Assembly: GCA_049115575.1 (NCBI GenBank)
Contig: JAGDZU010000004.1
Location: 590,912 to 654,911 of the forward strand
Source: JAHEKB01 sp049115575
Lineage (GTDB): Bacteria > Bacteroidota > Bacteroidia > NS11-12g > UBA9320
DNA: 64,000 nucleotides
Reading direction: 5' to 3'
The number at the start of each line of letters is the position of its first letter. The stretch's first letter is position 1. Below are positions 51,060 through 59,583 of the stretch, one piece after another. The notes under the pieces were generated by a model. It was not told where the DNA came from. It did no database searches and saw nothing but the letters and a program-made list of their open reading frames with translations. Position numbers and translations under genes: made by a program.

Positions 51060-52493
51060 CTAAATGTTACTTAGGTTATAAATTTTTCTGATTCTCAAGA
51101 CAGCAAATACCATAAAAAGCATGGTACTCATCATGAGCAATGGTTTTGGATTTTTTGGCAAGTCTCCAGAGATAACGGGTATTGCCTTACCTTCATCATC
51201 ATTGGTCTTTACATCCATTCCTATATAGATATAGGCTGTATGATCTGTGGCATCCCAACCTGAAAGAGCTTCCATTTCCATTAGCTCTTTAGACCTTCTT
51301 TGACGTAGCTTTTTCATATACTTAAATCCCTCTGTGCATTGCAAGTCTCCCGTTGCAGGATTATGCACCACGTAGCGAGCTTGAAAATGCTCTTTATTTG
51401 GCGTTACTTGAAAAAAGAGATCTTGAGGAAATTTAGATAGGCCATATCTTACATGAAGACGAGTGAAGAACACTCCTTCTCCTTGGTTTAACCAATCCAC
51501 TCCTGCCTGCGTTAGTTCATCCATATAGGGTGGATTTCCAACACATGGATCGCACTTAACGCCTGCCCAACTTGGAGAAACATTCCAAGCATATTCCAAG
51601 AAGACTGCATTCTCTCCTTGCATTTTATGTGATCTGTCAAATACAGATTTATAGAATTTGCTAAATTTCTGCTTTATAAAAGTTGGAACATTCTTGTTGG
51701 TTGGGATTTTAACTGTTCTGTAATTGGTTGTCTCTATTCTGCCTTTTTTGGTAAGTGCATATACGATCATGTCTTGATCACCCACAGAATTGGCCATTCC
51801 CAAACGAATTGGAAGCATAAACTTTTCAGTTTCCATGCTAATTTGAATGGGTCTTAAGTAGCCACCATTTGACGCTGGATCATATTTATTGAGGTTCACT
51901 TTTACAACAAAGAATTTCAAACCGCTTTTTATATAAGGGTCTAGGACGTCATCTGCTTTTTCTGGGATATCATATCCATTGGCTATTAACCAAATCTTTA
52001 GGCCACCAGATTCTTTTGCACTGAGTATCATAATTTGATATTCGTCTACATCATACTGTGCTTCAATAGTCACTCCTAAATCAGCGTCTTCTTCTAGCAT
52101 GTCAACACTAGATTCCATTACCTCGTCTGCTACCATAGTAGAGCGCAAATAATATTTTGGTATTGGAGGGTTACAGGGATTGTTGTCGTAGTACTCTGCC
52201 AGTCGGGGTGAGGAATAGGCATCTAATTTTTGAAATAAACTTCTTTCCACTATGCGTATGTCTTCCCTTTGAAGCACATTCGGGACTGGAATAACCATGG
52301 CAAAATCTTTTACATTGCCGTTGAAATCGCTGCTCATAGTTACTATGGATCTATGCCCATCTCTAACTATAATCACTTCTGATTTGTTGTTAAATAATTC
52401 TGCTCCTGCTTTGGCTACATAGAAGCCACAAAAAGCCTGTAGTTGCCCAATAACTGAGGCAATCAGTGTAAATGTTAAAATTGTTTTTTTCAT
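51060..52493 (-). CDS. DUF2330-family exported protein
   Basis: The 477-residue protein starts with a signal peptide followed by FCGFYVAKAGAELFNNKSEV, the DUF2330 opening, then FAMVIPVPNVLQREDI and NPPYMDELTQAGVDWL. A C-terminal membrane helix (LLMMSTMLFMVFAVLRI) anchors it. Several cysteine pairs lie in the central region. The family function is unknown. It overlaps the RnfD-like gene by 4 bp (ATGA), a strong sign of joint function. Confidence 0.85.
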   Translation of the reverse strand: MKKTILTFTLIASVIGQLQAFCGFYVAKAGAELFNNKSEVIIVRDGHRSIVTMSSDFNGNVKDFAMVIPVPNVLQREDIRIVERSLFQKLDAYSSPRLAEYYDNNPCNPPIPKYYLRSTMVADEVMESSVDMLEEDADLGVTIEAQYDVDEYQIMILSAKESGGLKIWLIANGYDIPEKADDVLDPYIKSGLKFFVVKVNLNKYDPASNGGYLRPIQISMETEKFMLPIRLGMANSVGDQDMIVYALTKKGRIETTNYRTVKIPTNKNVPTFIKQKFSKFYKSVFDRSHKMQGENAVFLEYAWNVSPSWAGVKCDPCVGNPPYMDELTQAGVDWLNQGEGVFFTRLHVRYGLSKFPQDLFFQVTPNKEHFQARYVVHNPATGDLQCTEGFKYMKKLRQRRSKELMEMEALSGWDATDHTAYIYIGMDVKTNDDEGKAIPVISGDLPKNPKPLLMMSTMLFMVFAVLRIRKIYNLSNI

Positions 52494-53332
52494 GTCGATA
52501 TAGTTTTAATCTGCTCAGGGGGTTTCCATTGATACTGTTTGGCTTTAAAAAATTTGTCAAACAATGGTGTTAGTGGGCTTATAAAAAAGAGTAACCAGAT
52601 AGCGGCTGTTTGAATGTAGAAGTAGTTAGACAAGACAAACAGACCTATGGCCATTATACATGCCCAAATAATTCTGGCTACTCTGTGGTTAGGCGTAGTT
52701 CTTGGATCGGTTATCATGAAAAAGCTAAACAACAACAAAGTGCCGTTGCTCATCATATGAGTCCATACAGGCAAATCCCATCCTAGATAGATTACCTGTC
52801 TTATGAGTAAGAGAAGTCCAAATACAGAGATAAATGTAAATGCTGTATCTAATCTTCCTACTTTTAAAATCATTATTAATCCCGCTGATCCAATGAAGAA
52901 CCAAATAATGGTTTCACTGCCCCATTGCCCTGGAGAAATCCAAGCTTGATTACTTAATGCAATAGCGCCTACAATCCCAATATTCGCTGGATTGAATATG
53001 TGTTTTCCCTTGGATTTAATTATGAATTTGGATGCTATAGCAATAACTGCTGCCAGCACCGCTACCCACCAATGACTTACATGAAGCAAGAGAGATAAAC
53101 CGAGTGCTGTAATGAGCGCACTTTTCACAGAACTGTATCTCTTTCTTGTAAAGAACTCGCAAACGAGTTGACTCACAATTGCTGCTACTATATAAGCGCT
53201 ATAGACCAGAATGTTCTGATCCCATCCCAGGTAGTTAATACCGTAGAACAGGAAGGATCCGAGATACAATACTTGAAAGTATCTCGGGTCTTCCAATTCA
53301 GATAAAAAATTTGGCAAAATCTTTTGAATCAC
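52490..53332 (-). CDS. Orphan RnfD/NqrB-like membrane protein
   Basis: The 280-residue protein (GTG start) has about nine membrane helices and resembles the NQR2/RnfD/RnfE family: KSALITALGLSLLLHVSHWW, KHIFNPANIGIVGAIAL and FFMITDPRTTPNHRVARI. It has no companion Rnf or Nqr subunits nearby. The flavin-attachment Thr motif of RnfD is not obvious. It is translationally coupled to DUF2330, so it probably serves a separate two-protein system. Confidence 0.82.
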   Translation of the reverse strand: MIQKILPNFLSELEDPRYFQVLYLGSFLFYGINYLGWDQNILVYSAYIVAAIVSQLVCEFFTRKRYSSVKSALITALGLSLLLHVSHWWVAVLAAVIAIASKFIIKSKGKHIFNPANIGIVGAIALSNQAWISPGQWGSETIIWFFIGSAGLIMILKVGRLDTAFTFISVFGLLLLIRQVIYLGWDLPVWTHMMSNGTLLLFSFFMITDPRTTPNHRVARIIWACIMAIGLFVLSNYFYIQTAAIWLLFFISPLTPLFDKFFKAKQYQWKPPEQIKTIST

Positions 53333-53371
53333 TACTCATTCATACGAGGAGCTACAAAAAGGTAAATGAGA

Positions 53372-53704
53372 TTATTTGCGCCACATAGCAAAAGGCTCTC
53401 TGCTTTTGAGGTATAAGGGCGAATTATCATACTTATAAGCTTCTCTTTCAAAAGAGATGGATTGGTAGGCCTGGCGGTGGTTTCCGTGTTTGATTCTCAA
53501 AACTAGATACTCTGTTATATAGATGAGATAAAAAGGTAAAATAAAGAGTTCCAATTGTTGTCTTAGATGAATTTCTTCATGACTCCAAATTCTCGAATTT
53601 TTCATGGATTCATTGGTTTTGTAGAATACAAATGGCCAAATGGTAATGGCTGATACACTTTTTAGAAGTATAAATTTCAGATATGAAGGGATTAACACTT
53701 TCAT
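53372..53704 (-). CDS. Small membrane protein with an HExxH zinc-binding motif
   Basis: The protein of 110 residues begins MKVLIPSYLKFILLK and carries HEEIHLRQQLEL near residues 41-52, an HExxH motif, followed by a membrane helix and a later FEREAY that could give a third zinc ligand. This looks like a tiny zincin, but protease activity is not shown. I chose ATG 53702-53704, which overlaps the end of pnuC by 4 bp; a longer upstream frame would run through pnuC. Confidence 0.65.
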   Translation of the reverse strand: MKVLIPSYLKFILLKSVSAITIWPFVFYKTNESMKNSRIWSHEEIHLRQQLELFILPFYLIYITEYLVLRIKHGNHRQAYQSISFEREAYKYDNSPLYLKSREPFAMWRK

Positions 53705-54264
53705 TTTTGAAGCTTCTTGCGCCATTGCACAAATCCATTTACAGAAAGAACAGCATAAACCAGCATCAATGCAGCATAGACCCAAAGGCCTTTAATACCG
53801 TAAAGCCAAATTGAAAACAGATTTAACACTATCCAATATACCCAGGCACTGAGGTATTTGTACATTTCTAAAAAGGTAGCAATTATTCCGAAGGCCGTGC
53901 TAAAAGCATCGAAATAGGGTTTATCTCCATTAAATAGATCTCCCAAACGGCCAAGAATGAGGGTAACTACAAGCCCAAGTCCAACTAATAAGGCAGTAGC
54001 AATCCCTTTGATTCTTTTCACCACCAAATGAGATTTGGGTTTGGTCCAGAGTATCCAAGCATATAGCCCAACTATGGCATAAAACAAGTAAAGTATAGAC
54101 TCCGAGTAGTAGTTTTGATAGAAGAACAACACTGATCCGCTTAGAGACCCCATAATTCCAAACAACCAACAAATCGCCTTTTCTTTGGTGAGCAACAGTA
54201 TAAATACCACATTCAATAGAACGCTGCTCCATTCCAGAAATACCAATGCTGAGTCTAAATCCAT
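53701..54264 (-). CDS. pnuC: PnuC-family nicotinamide riboside transporter
   Basis: The 187-residue protein has seven membrane helices and PnuC marks: LEWSSVLLNVVFILLLTKE near the start, FYQNYYSESILYLFYAIVG (with the substrate-facing aromatic residues) and SAWVYWIVLNLFSIWLYG near the end. It takes up nicotinamide riboside or a related vitamin. I chose ATG 54262-54264 (MDLDSALVF), because a TAGTTTTG box lies just upstream at 54277-54284; ATG 54291 would add nine residues and overlap the start codon of the divergent M28 gene. Confidence 0.88.
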   Translation of the reverse strand: MDLDSALVFLEWSSVLLNVVFILLLTKEKAICWLFGIMGSLSGSVLFFYQNYYSESILYLFYAIVGLYAWILWTKPKSHLVVKRIKGIATALLVGLGLVVTLILGRLGDLFNGDKPYFDAFSTAFGIIATFLEMYKYLSAWVYWIVLNLFSIWLYGIKGLWVYAALMLVYAVLSVNGFVQWRKKLQK

Positions 54265-54276
54265 TATTTTGCCAAA

Positions 54277-54284
54277 CAAAACTA
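54277..54284 (-). promoter_or_regulatory. Possible -7 promoter box for the pnuC operon (TAGTTTTG)
   Basis: On the minus strand TAGTTTTG matches TAnnTTTG and ends 12 nt before the ATG at 54264. No -33 TTG at the right distance. It supports the shorter PnuC start. Confidence 0.45.
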
Positions 54285-54289
54285 CATTC

Positions 54290-55567
54290 ATGCATCAAAT
54301 TAGAACAGTCATCATACTGATCTTTCTTTTTCAGAATCTGAATAGCTATTCTCAAAACAGAATACAAGCTCAAGAATATATAAGTGATCTCTGCACTGAT
54401 CAGATGGCAGGAAGAGGCTATATTAACAAAGGTGATTCAATTGCAGCTGAATATATCAAAGAACAATTCCAGGAAATTGGTTTATCACCATTGGCTGATA
54501 ACTTCTACCATTCTTTTCAATTGGATGTAAATACCATAGAAAAATGCCATTTGACTTTAAATGGAAAAAGCATGAAGCCAGGTATAGAATTTGCCGTTGG
54601 CCCTTCCAGTCCAAGCAGTAGTTACAAAGGAGAGTTATTCATTATTACTCAAGAAATGCTATTGGAAAAGAAAATAGCGAAGAAAGTTAAAAAGGCTGTG
54701 CGCAAGGGACTCATCCCAGTATTTGCACCATATGATAGAAAGAATGAAAAAGTAGCCGAGTCCATTAAGGAAATTGAGGAATGCGCGAAATTGGAATTAA
54801 AAGTATTCATGCGCAGTCCTTTAACGTGGACTGTGGGAAGAACTCAAACCACAAATGCAGAATTATGGTTAGACCCCGAGCTCAATTTAAAAGATGGTGA
54901 CTATATAGAGTTAGATGTACAATCTCAATTTATAGAGAATTATCAATCTCAAAATGTTGCGGCTTACATACCTGGGACTTTATATCCAGATAGTTTTATT
55001 ATTCTCTGCGGTCATTATGATCACTTGGGGAAAATGGGATCCGCCATATATTATGGTGCAAATGACAATGCCAGTGGAATAGCTATGATCATGGATATGG
55101 CATCTTATTTCTATAGGAACCCACAAGAATATAGCATTGCCTTTGTGGCTTTTGCTGGTGAAGAAGCGGGTCTAGTTGGCTCTAGAAACTTTGTGTATTC
55201 GCCCCCTCCTTTATGCAAAATGGATCAGGTGAAATTTGTGTTCAATATGGATTTAATGGGCAATGGTGAAGATGGAGCAACTATAGTAAACGGCAAAGTT
55301 TTTACAAGCTATTACAACACTTTAGTAGACATTAATCAAGAGCAGGAGTACTTACCTAAAATAAAAGCAAGAGGTAAAGCAGCTAATAGCGACCACTACT
55401 TCTTCAGTGAAAAAGGTATACCTTCATTTTTCATTTATACTATGGGGGCCTATACTCACTACCACATTCCTCAAGACAATGCAAATAATTTAGAGCTAGG
55501 ACCGTACTATGATCAGACTTTTAAATTGTTAAGAGATTTTATACTCCATTTTAATGAAGTAAATTAG
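54290..55567 (+). CDS. M28-family zinc aminopeptidase, exported
   Basis: The 425-residue protein has a signal peptide (HQIRTVIILIFLFQNLNSYS) and the M28 metal set: CGHYDHLG (His, Asp), YGANDNASGIAM (Asp), AFAGEEAGLVGS (catalytic Glu), NMDLMG (Asp) and a late THYHIPQDN (His). It should trim peptides in the periplasm or outside. The ATG at 54290 was chosen because the signal peptide begins there; a longer frame from 54185 overlaps pnuC. It leads an operon with GH3 and a rhodanese-thioredoxin lipoprotein. Confidence 0.92.
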   Translation: MHQIRTVIILIFLFQNLNSYSQNRIQAQEYISDLCTDQMAGRGYINKGDSIAAEYIKEQFQEIGLSPLADNFYHSFQLDVNTIEKCHLTLNGKSMKPGIEFAVGPSSPSSSYKGELFIITQEMLLEKKIAKKVKKAVRKGLIPVFAPYDRKNEKVAESIKEIEECAKLELKVFMRSPLTWTVGRTQTTNAELWLDPELNLKDGDYIELDVQSQFIENYQSQNVAAYIPGTLYPDSFIILCGHYDHLGKMGSAIYYGANDNASGIAMIMDMASYFYRNPQEYSIAFVAFAGEEAGLVGSRNFVYSPPPLCKMDQVKFVFNMDLMGNGEDGATIVNGKVFTSYYNTLVDINQEQEYLPKIKARGKAANSDHYFFSEKGIPSFFIYTMGAYTHYHIPQDNANNLELGPYYDQTFKLLRDFILHFNEVN

Positions 55568-55578
55568 TACAAGTCTTT

Positions 55579-57090
55579 ATGCTAAATTTTGTCAATTCCT
55601 TTATGTCTTGGTACCTCAAAAAGAGAGTACAAAGTTTGCATTACGTAATGAAGAACGGCACTGAGGTGCAACAAGATACATTGGATGACCTTTTGTCTCA
55701 GCTCAAGAAAACTTCCTTTGGCAAGGAGCATAAGGCCAAATCTATTAAGTCTTATCGCGATTTTAAAAGTGCCATTCCCTTACAGACTTATGATCAAATC
55801 AAAGTATACATTGAGCGAACTATCAAAGGCGAGCAAAAAGTACTTTGGCCAGGGGACATTAAATGGTTCGCTAAATCATCAGGGACTACATCAGACAAAA
55901 GCAAATTCATACCAGTGAGCTTTGATGCCTTGAATGAATGCCAATTCAAAGGGAGTAGAGATACATTGGCTTTTTATTATCATCAGAATGCAGATGCTAA
56001 AGTGTTTCAAGGTAAGGGCTTAATCATAGGAGGTAGCCATCAAGTGAATGAACTTTCTCCCAATTCATTCTATGGTGACTTATCTGCTGTAATGATGAAC
56101 AATCTGCCATTTATAGCCAATTATCTTGCCACGCCAAGTATAGAAATAGCCCTTTTAGACAATTGGGAAGAAAAGATGGATAGAATCGTTGCTGAAACAA
56201 TGCACGAGGATGTAACCAATATTTCCGGTGTTCCTAGTTGGACTCTTTTGGTTATTAAACGACTACTTGAGAAAACTGGAGCTAAAACGCTCAAAGAGGT
56301 TTGGCCCAACTTAGAACTATACATTCACGGAGGAGTTAATTTCAACCCATATCGCGAACAATTCAAGGCTTTAATTGGCTCTGATAAAATGAATTACAGA
56401 GAAACATTTAACGCCTCGGAGGGATTCTTTGGAGTCCAAGACAAGGAAGGTGAAGATATGTTGCTCATGTTGGATTATGGGATATTCTATGAGTTCATAC
56501 CAATGGAACATTTTGGAGAAAAAGACCCTCCAACCATATGGCTAGATGAGATAGAGTTAAATACCAATTATGCTATGGTTATTACAACCAATGCAGGCTT
56601 ATGGCGCTATATCCTTGGAGACACTATTCAATTCACATCTAAATCCCCATACAGAATAAAAATTACAGGTAGAACCAAATTGTTTATCAATGCCTTTGGC
56701 GAAGAATTAATGATTGACAATGCTGAAACTGCTTTGGCAGCGGCACAATTAAAATGCGATTGTTTGGTTGCTGAGTTCACCGCAGCACCTGTATACTTGA
56801 GCACTAAAGACAAAGGTTCACATGAATGGTTAATCGAATTTGATAGGCCCCCTAAAGATCTAGAAGAGTTTGCTACCATACTGGATGATGAACTTAAAAA
56901 AACGAATAGCGATTACGAAGCGAAAAGAGCTGGGAATCTAGCTTTGTTAAAACCTCAATTAAACATTTTACCCAATGGAACGTTCTATAAATGGATGAAA
57001 TCCAAGAACAAATTAGGTGGCCAGCACAAGGTGCCTAGATTGAGTAATAATAGAAAAATATTAGAAGACATACTTAAATTTGACGCATGA
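55579..57090 (+). CDS. GH3-family acyl-adenylate/amide-forming enzyme
   Basis: The 503-residue protein matches bacterial GH3 proteins: KTSFGKEHKAKSIKSYRDF near residue 42, KWFAKSSGTTSDKSKFIPVS near residues 95-114 (adenylation loop), GVPSWTLLVIKRLLE, NASEGFFGVQ and YILGDTIQF. Plant GH3 enzymes link amino acids to hormones via acyl-AMP; bacterial roles are unknown. It starts 11 bp after the M28 gene and overlaps the next gene by 4 bp (ATGA). Confidence 0.92.
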   Translation: MLNFVNSFMSWYLKKRVQSLHYVMKNGTEVQQDTLDDLLSQLKKTSFGKEHKAKSIKSYRDFKSAIPLQTYDQIKVYIERTIKGEQKVLWPGDIKWFAKSSGTTSDKSKFIPVSFDALNECQFKGSRDTLAFYYHQNADAKVFQGKGLIIGGSHQVNELSPNSFYGDLSAVMMNNLPFIANYLATPSIEIALLDNWEEKMDRIVAETMHEDVTNISGVPSWTLLVIKRLLEKTGAKTLKEVWPNLELYIHGGVNFNPYREQFKALIGSDKMNYRETFNASEGFFGVQDKEGEDMLLMLDYGIFYEFIPMEHFGEKDPPTIWLDEIELNTNYAMVITTNAGLWRYILGDTIQFTSKSPYRIKITGRTKLFINAFGEELMIDNAETALAAAQLKCDCLVAEFTAAPVYLSTKDKGSHEWLIEFDRPPKDLEEFATILDDELKKTNSDYEAKRAGNLALLKPQLNILPNGTFYKWMKSKNKLGGQHKVPRLSNNRKILEDILKFDA

Positions 57091-57806
57091 AAATTAAGAG
57101 CACACGTATTTGGTTACTTTCCTTTATAGTATTATCAATGGCCTGTAGTACCTCAGGCGATTCAATTAAACTTGATGCAGCTTCATTTAAAGCTGAACTT
57201 GAAAGCACTCCAGACGCCATTCTATTAGATGTTCGCACTTCTCAAGAATACGGAATGGCCCATATTGAAAACGCCATTAACATAGACATTTACTCCGAAA
57301 CTTTTGAGGCAGACATCAATGATCTAGATAAATCTAAAACGGTTTTTGTTTACTGTAAATCAGGTGGACGCAGTGGCCAAGCTGCTAAAGTTCTTGAAAA
57401 TAACGGCTTCTCAAATATTCGAGATTTAAGTGGTGGTATGCTGTCTTGGGATAGAGCTGGTTATCCGGTTGCCCTAAGTAAAGTTAAACCTACAAATTTG
57501 AGCTATACCATGGAGGAGTACAACGCCATTGTAGATTCAAATGAATTGCTATTGGTTGATTTCATGGCAGATTGGTGTGGTCCTTGTAAGAGAATGGCTC
57601 CTAGTATTAAAAATCTTCAAGAGAAATATGGAGATAAACTCACTGTTTTGAAAGTGAATGTAGATCACAACCGTGCACTATCGGAGCATTTTAAAATTAG
57701 CGGAATTCCTATGGTTAAAGTATATCATAAGGGTGAGCAGATTCACAGTAAAATTAACTACCATAGCCAAGAAGAAATGGAGGCTATTATTCAGCCGTAT
57801 CTGTAG
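57087..57806 (+). CDS. Lipoprotein with fused rhodanese and thioredoxin domains
   Basis: The 239-residue protein has a lipoprotein signal (LSMAC at residues 16-20), a rhodanese domain (LDVRTSQEYGMAHIENAINI; active-site loop VYCKSGGRSGQA with the Cys) at about residues 30-132, and a thioredoxin domain with WCGPCKRMAP near residues 162-171 and cis-Pro GIPMVKVY. The fusion suggests sulfur transfer or reduction of persulfides at the periplasmic face of the membrane. Its last 20 bp overlap thiL on the other strand. Confidence 0.9.
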   Translation: MKIKSTRIWLLSFIVLSMACSTSGDSIKLDAASFKAELESTPDAILLDVRTSQEYGMAHIENAINIDIYSETFEADINDLDKSKTVFVYCKSGGRSGQAAKVLENNGFSNIRDLSGGMLSWDRAGYPVALSKVKPTNLSYTMEEYNAIVDSNELLLVDFMADWCGPCKRMAPSIKNLQEKYGDKLTVLKVNVDHNRALSEHFKISGIPMVKVYHKGEQIHSKINYHSQEEMEAIIQPYL

Positions 57807-58848
57807 GTTGATCTCCAAAAGCATTCCATCCTTGAGCTTGAAGCTCATGAACATTACCTGATTTAGAAATCATGCTTAATCCTTCGTGTTCCTCGCAACA
57901 GTAGCCAATAATGCTAATGTCTAGTGAGTTTTTAATCTTGTCGTATTCAGCTTGTTTTAGAGTGAAAAGTAGTTCGTAGTCCTCACCACCATTCAAGGCA
58001 TAAAGCGTGGGATCCATATGCAAATCCCTCGCTGTATTGTAGGTGGTTGTGTCTATTGGAATTTTCTCCTCATAGATTTTAGCCCCTACTTTTGAAGCTT
58101 TACAAATGTGAAATGTTTCACTTGCAATCCCATCTGAAACATCTATCATGGAGGTTGGTACTATCTCTAACTCGTCTAATAATTCTATAAGATCAACTCT
58201 TGCTTCTGGTCTTAGCTGCCTTCCTATTACGTAATCATAGCCTTCTAAGTCTGGCTGCATTTCAGGTTGTTCCAAGAATACTCTTTTCTCCCGCTCTAAC
58301 ATTTGTAATCCTGCATAAGCCCCGCCTAAGTCGCCACTTACACAAATTAAATCACCTTCTTTAGCCCCTGCTCGTGTTACTAAATTCTTTGGATCATCAA
58401 TCTGGCCAACCATGGTGATTGAGATAAATAATCCTTTTGGAGAAGAGCTGGTATCTCCTCCTATCAGGTCTATATTGTATTTTTCACAGGCAGTTAGAAT
58501 TCCCGCATAGAGCTCCTCTACAGCTTCAAGTGTGTATTTACTGGAGATTGCCATAGAAACCATCATATGGCTTGGCTTGGCATTCATTGCCAATATGTCG
58601 GACATATTAACTACCACTGCTTTGTATCCTAGGTGCTTTAGTGGTGTGTACATGAGATCAAAGTGGGTGCCTTCTACCATCAGGTCTGAACTCATCACTA
58701 TATGCTTGTCTGTATTTAAAACAGCTGCATCATCTCCTATTCCTATGATTGTAGATTTATGAGTTGTTTTAAAGGGTTCTGTAAGATGATTAATCAACTT
58801 GAACTCTCCAATTTGATCAAGGGGTGTTTTTTCCTTGTTTTCGAACAT
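57787..58848 (-). CDS. thiL: Thiamine-monophosphate kinase
   Basis: ThiL phosphorylates thiamine monophosphate to the active cofactor. The protein (353 residues from ATG 58846-58848) has the PurM/ThiL fold: IGDDAAVLNTDKHIVMSSDL near residues 37-56, LMVEGTHFDL, DLIGGDTSSSPKGLF, DVSDGIASE and NGGEDYELLFTL. I rejected the ATG 36 bp upstream because its codons lie in the spacer to comF and do not look like the family. No other thiamine gene is close. Confidence 0.95.
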   Translation of the reverse strand: MFENKEKTPLDQIGEFKLINHLTEPFKTTHKSTIIGIGDDAAVLNTDKHIVMSSDLMVEGTHFDLMYTPLKHLGYKAVVVNMSDILAMNAKPSHMMVSMAISSKYTLEAVEELYAGILTACEKYNIDLIGGDTSSSPKGLFISITMVGQIDDPKNLVTRAGAKEGDLICVSGDLGGAYAGLQMLEREKRVFLEQPEMQPDLEGYDYVIGRQLRPEARVDLIELLDELEIVPTSMIDVSDGIASETFHICKASKVGAKIYEEKIPIDTTTYNTARDLHMDPTLYALNGGEDYELLFTLKQAEYDKIKNSLDISIIGYCCEEHEGLSMISKSGNVHELQAQGWNAFGDQPTDTAE

Positions 58849-58879
58849 AGCAGGGGCAAATGTGAGGCTTTTTTTCAAA

Positions 58880-58887
58880 TACATTTG
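58880..58887 (+). promoter_or_regulatory. Bacteroidota -7 promoter box for comF (TACATTTG)
   Basis: TACATTTG matches TAnnTTTG exactly and ends 6 nt before the ATG at 58894, so the message would have almost no leader. A clear -33 TTG is lacking. Confidence 0.5.
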
Positions 58888-58893
58888 AGTGAT

Positions 58894-59583
58894 ATGAATA
58901 TTTGGTTAGAATCACTGTTACATATGTGCTATCCAGTATACTGTGTTTGCTGTAGATCCGTGATTAAGGACCCGAAAAAACCTCTTTGTATCAGTTGCAA
59001 ATTTGACCTGCCCTTATTTGAGGAAGAATCCTTAACTCATAACTCAGTTGCAAAATCATTTTGGGGAAGAATTCCAGCCAAATGGGTTTCGTGCTATTTA
59101 CAGTTGAAACCATCAAATGCGGCTCAACAAATTTTGCACGCTTTAAAGTATGATGGTAATCAAGATGTAGGATTACAAATGGCCTTAAGCTTTGCAAAGC
59201 ACCTTAAGAACTTAGAGCCCACTCTTGAGATAGATGTAGTTGTCCCTATGCCATTGCATCCTAAAAAACTATCTGTACGAGGTTATAATCAGTGTACTGT
59301 TCTAGCACGTGGAATTAGTGAAGAATTTAATTGTTCGCTTATAGAAGATGCTATTATTAAAACGAAACATGTATCCAGTCAAACAAAGAAATCCAGGCAA
59401 GAAAGGTGGGGAAACATCAAAGGAAGTTTTCAGTGCATTAAACCTTGGAAGTTTAAAAATAAGAAAGTGCTTTTAATTGATGATGTAATTACAACAGGTG
59501 CCACCATGGAGGCATGTGCTCTATCTATACTGAATATAGATGGAGTTGAAATATCCTTGGCCGGCCTTGCTTATGCTCCTTAG
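58894..59583 (+). CDS. comF: ComF-family phosphoribosyltransferase-like protein
   Basis: The 229-residue protein has the ComF layout: N-terminal zinc cysteines (CVCCRSVIKDPKKPLCISC), LHALKYDGNQDVG, VPMPLHPKKLSVRGYNQC and the PRTase loop VLLIDDVITTGATMEACA. ComF is needed for DNA uptake in some bacteria, and comEC is also in this window, though 18 kb away. I chose ATG 58894 (MNIWLESLL); a longer frame from 58759 would overlap thiL. It meets the T9SS gene on the other strand with a 4 bp overlap. Confidence 0.93.
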   Translation: MNIWLESLLHMCYPVYCVCCRSVIKDPKKPLCISCKFDLPLFEEESLTHNSVAKSFWGRIPAKWVSCYLQLKPSNAAQQILHALKYDGNQDVGLQMALSFAKHLKNLEPTLEIDVVVPMPLHPKKLSVRGYNQCTVLARGISEEFNCSLIEDAIIKTKHVSSQTKKSRQERWGNIKGSFQCIKPWKFKNKKVLLIDDVITTGATMEACALSILNIDGVEISLAGLAYAP

